DNA from: Mesodorylaimus sp. YZB2_4
Taxonomy: Eukaryota; Nematoda; Enoplea; Dorylaimida; Dorylaimidae
Assembly (NCBI GenBank): GCA_030248295.1
Contig: JASANH010000938.1
Coordinates: forward strand, 1,364,001-1,428,000
Direction of reading: 5' to 3'
DNA: 64,000 bases
Numbering within the stretch: the stretch's first letter is position 1; every line of letters starts with the position of its first letter. This document shows, one piece after another, positions 61,764 to 64,000 of this stretch. The notes under the pieces were generated by a model. The model did not search any database, was not told the origin of the DNA, and was given only the letters and a program-made list of their open reading frames with translations. A program made the position numbers and the translations under genes.

Positions 61764-63861
61764 CTAGACTTCACTTATGGCCGACGTCATGTAAATGCCA
61801 ACCTGCTGACTCGCTTCGTCCGACTCCCCACTCACACCGCCCGCCATCGCGTCCTCGCTGACGGTCACCTGTGGTACACTGCCCGGCGTCATTCGGCCAC
61901 CATTTAGGCCAACGCCGTTCACGTTCCTCACAGTCTCGTCCATCATAACCATGGCGTGATCGTCGGATCCACTGGCACCAGGAGAATGAATGACATTGAC
62001 CGAAGGAATGCTAAATGGCTGGTGTGGGAGGTGACGAATCGAACGACGCTCCCTGGATGAAAATCCACCAGACGTGGCTGACGACGCTGTAGATGGGGTC
62101 GGGCAAGGAGTCGACGTGAGGCCCTGCCGATATGGAGTGCGTGAATGGGACGCACCACCACCACCATTCGCACTCGTCCCTCTCAGCAAGTGCAAAATCG
62201 TTTCCACGTCTTGATTCAATTTGTTCTCGATGCGTTCCAAGTGTCTAAACAAGAAAACTTGCGTTTAAAACATCTTACCCTGCCCATCGCCAGAGCAATA
62301 AAACCTACCTTTCGATGTCTTCCAGCCTTTGGGAAAAATACTTCTGCCTATGCTCGTCTTCCTGCTCAAACTGAGTGGCACCTGTCCGAGGTCGAACGAA
62401 TTCAAAGTGTGCATGCTGTTGCTGCGCGGATGGCGATATGGACATAGCTGGAAACAAAAATTACAGTGAGTCAAGAGATAAGCTAGAATGGCAGTAAGGA
62501 ATTGTTCAGTCTGCGAGTCAAGCCTCTCGGTCTAATCACTTTAGACAAACCCTTGCGTGGCAGGATAGTTTGGAAGAGGTTATCATGACTCCCACAGCAC
62601 TCCTTAAAGTACTAGCGCCATGTACTTACTCGAAGAACTTTTCAACAGCCCGCCAACTCCTGGTTTGCTTGCCGTCATCGAAGCTTGCAGCGAAGGCAGG
62701 GTATACCGAGGGCGATGCGCAGCAGTCGTGGCTACCACCGCGGCGCCATCGATGCCACTGACAGGGCGAACGGATGCACGCTTGTTACCACGTGCCGTTC
62801 CTTCCTCTCTAACTGGTGGAGGTGGAGTCGCGTCGATATCGCCCTGTGATTGATGTCTTAGTAACGGGACGATCTCCGGTTGGCTGCGCCTTCTGTGCAG
62901 AATATGGTTGAACGGGTGCGCTGCCGTAGTCACAGTCAGACCGCTGTGTCCGCTGATACTACCTGAATGATAAGGCGATATGATGTAACTTATACAAATA
63001 ACATAGGTAAAAGCTGAGAGGCTCAAGCACGCACGGACGACTTGAAAAAAGATAGTAAGCTGGCGGCTTTACCTCCCGTATTCCGACTACGCTCAACGAA
63101 AGTTGCAGTGGTAGACGAAGCACGAGGCGCTGTCAAATCACTGACGCTGCGTTTGAGCAGGTCAAGCATTCCTAAAAGAAGCCCCACAAATGGAAAAAAG
63201 AATGTAACAGATGGGAGAGGATGCTTCAAGGCTTGCGATGCTTCAAGGCTGACAGAGAAGAACCTATACAAGCACATCCCTGCCCCATTGCTGCCCCTCC
63301 CAAAGCAGCCGGCTCAAACCAGGAAAACCAAGAAGCCAAGCCGTTCGTACCAACTAAACCACGCGATCCGAGCCGATCGCGGAAATCAAAGTTAGCCGGC
63401 GTCACGTCCTGACCCGCACGAATCGGGGTAAATTCCAGGATTCCCGTACCCGAACGCCGTCTCTCTATCCTAGCCACAGTGGTACCGATCTGTTGAGCAC
63501 TCGAACTTGATCGGCCTATTCCACTGGGGGAATGCAGTTGATGATGGTCCGCCTCGTCGCTGACAACACTTGCCGCTTTCGCAGCCACAGGGCTAGTCAC
63601 AGCCATCTCGACTATGAGTTCATTAGCATGATGATCTTGCTCAGCCGCCTTGGCTTTGGACGCCGCTGCAGCTGAGGCGTACCGATAGCTCCGACGCCGC
63701 CAAATACTGCGTGTACGATTCAATGGTTCGTAGTCTACAAAAGAGAAGATAGGAGGAAAATCAACAAAAGGAAAACAGCGTGACTCACCGTTGCCTTCCG
63801 GTGATCCCTTTCGACATCCAATATCGCCTGGAACATTGGTCTGCAATTCATCCTGAAGCAC
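61764..63861 (-). CDS. C-terminal part of an ERG-type (KCNH) voltage-gated potassium channel, 5' end outside the window
   Basis: Minus-strand exons at about 63230-63736, 63073-63171, 62630-62968, 62309-62447 and 61764-62234, with a further small one near 63790-63850. They encode a cytoplasmic tail: Ser/Ala-rich stretches with RTRSIWRRRSYRYAS, then GLASWFSWFEP, HILHRRRSQPEIVPLLR and a coiled-coil module, FSQRLEDIERHLERIENKL followed by DVETILHLLRG. The last module parallels the C-terminal assembly coiled coil of hERG (SRLDALQRQLNRLETRL, then ATVLQLL). The PAS, membrane and cyclic-nucleotide domains would lie beyond 64000 and are not visible, so the assignment rests on the tail only. The protein ends YMTSAISEV, a possible PDZ-binding end. 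The exact border of the exon near 63230 is unresolved. Confidence 0.6.
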
Positions 63862-64000
63862 GGTGGCTCATTACGGTCATTAAATAGCTATCTCAAGACG
63901 AACAGATGTACGAGTGCACGTTGGGGAACACGCTTGCATGGGCGGAGTACATCGAATGGAGCCTGTTAGCTCCAGCCTGCTGCGGGGACCTGGCACAAGA

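Noticed and set aside
1..64000. tRNA, rRNA, CRISPR array, transposase, reverse transcriptase or viral genes
   Set aside because: I looked for T-loop motifs, regular repeats with spacers, and characteristic protein motifs on both strands and saw none that hold up. Divergent or short cases could be missed without a search.

Overview
This window is nuclear DNA of an animal. The genes are split by many short introns (mostly 50-100 bases, GT-AG, with a few likely GC-AG). The gene set is metazoan: Twist, a Dachsous-type giant cadherin, FBXW7, ubinuclein, a Hook adaptor with a KASH tail, a multi-C-type-lectin receptor and an ERG-type potassium channel. I cannot place it below 'animal with a compact genome'. 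All exon-intron models were read by eye from frame continuity, splice signals and remembered family sequence. No alignment or search was run.

Layout. Positions 423-4069 (+) hold a Hook-family dynein/microtubule adaptor with two possible C-termini: a normal Hook end at 3733, or an alternative last exon (3907-4069) encoding a membrane span and a luminal tail ending in LRYVNGPPPV, the signature of a KASH domain. Close behind it is a tiny complex III subunit (UQCR10/QCR9, 4307-4543, +). On the minus strand follow RPL21 (4819-6155), the F-box/WD40 ubiquitin-ligase receptor FBXW7 (6748-9880), a secreted-type membrane protein with at least five C-type lectin domains (10358-16775) and ubinuclein (17873-22820). 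In ubinuclein part of the conserved middle domain is tandemly duplicated. Plus-strand genes follow: beta-ureidopropionase (24383-26976), the bHLH factor Twist (27497-28847) and a tentative small gene (29588-30072).

Positions 30800-48278 (-) are one Dachsous-type protocadherin with about 27 cadherin repeats. An intronless OSCP1 gene (43578-44744, +) sits in one of its introns on the opposite strand. Beyond it lie an AT-rich stretch with an unrecognised multipass membrane protein (51409-52359, -) next to a 138-base inverted repeat, a signal-peptide-bearing Cu/Zn superoxide dismutase with a C-terminal hydrophobic anchor (54584-56360, -), an unrecognised 187-residue intronless ORF (59562-60125, +) and the 3' part of an ERG-type potassium channel (61764-63861 and beyond, -).

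The genes are not an operon or a single pathway. They are mostly independent conserved animal genes. The most interesting observation is the Hook-KASH protein, which would tie a dynein adaptor directly to the outer nuclear membrane in a LINC complex, the arrangement known from C. elegans ZYG-12. Several long stretches (about 22.8-24.4, 48.3-51.4, 52.5-54.6 and 56.4-59.5 kb) contain nothing I can support as a gene.
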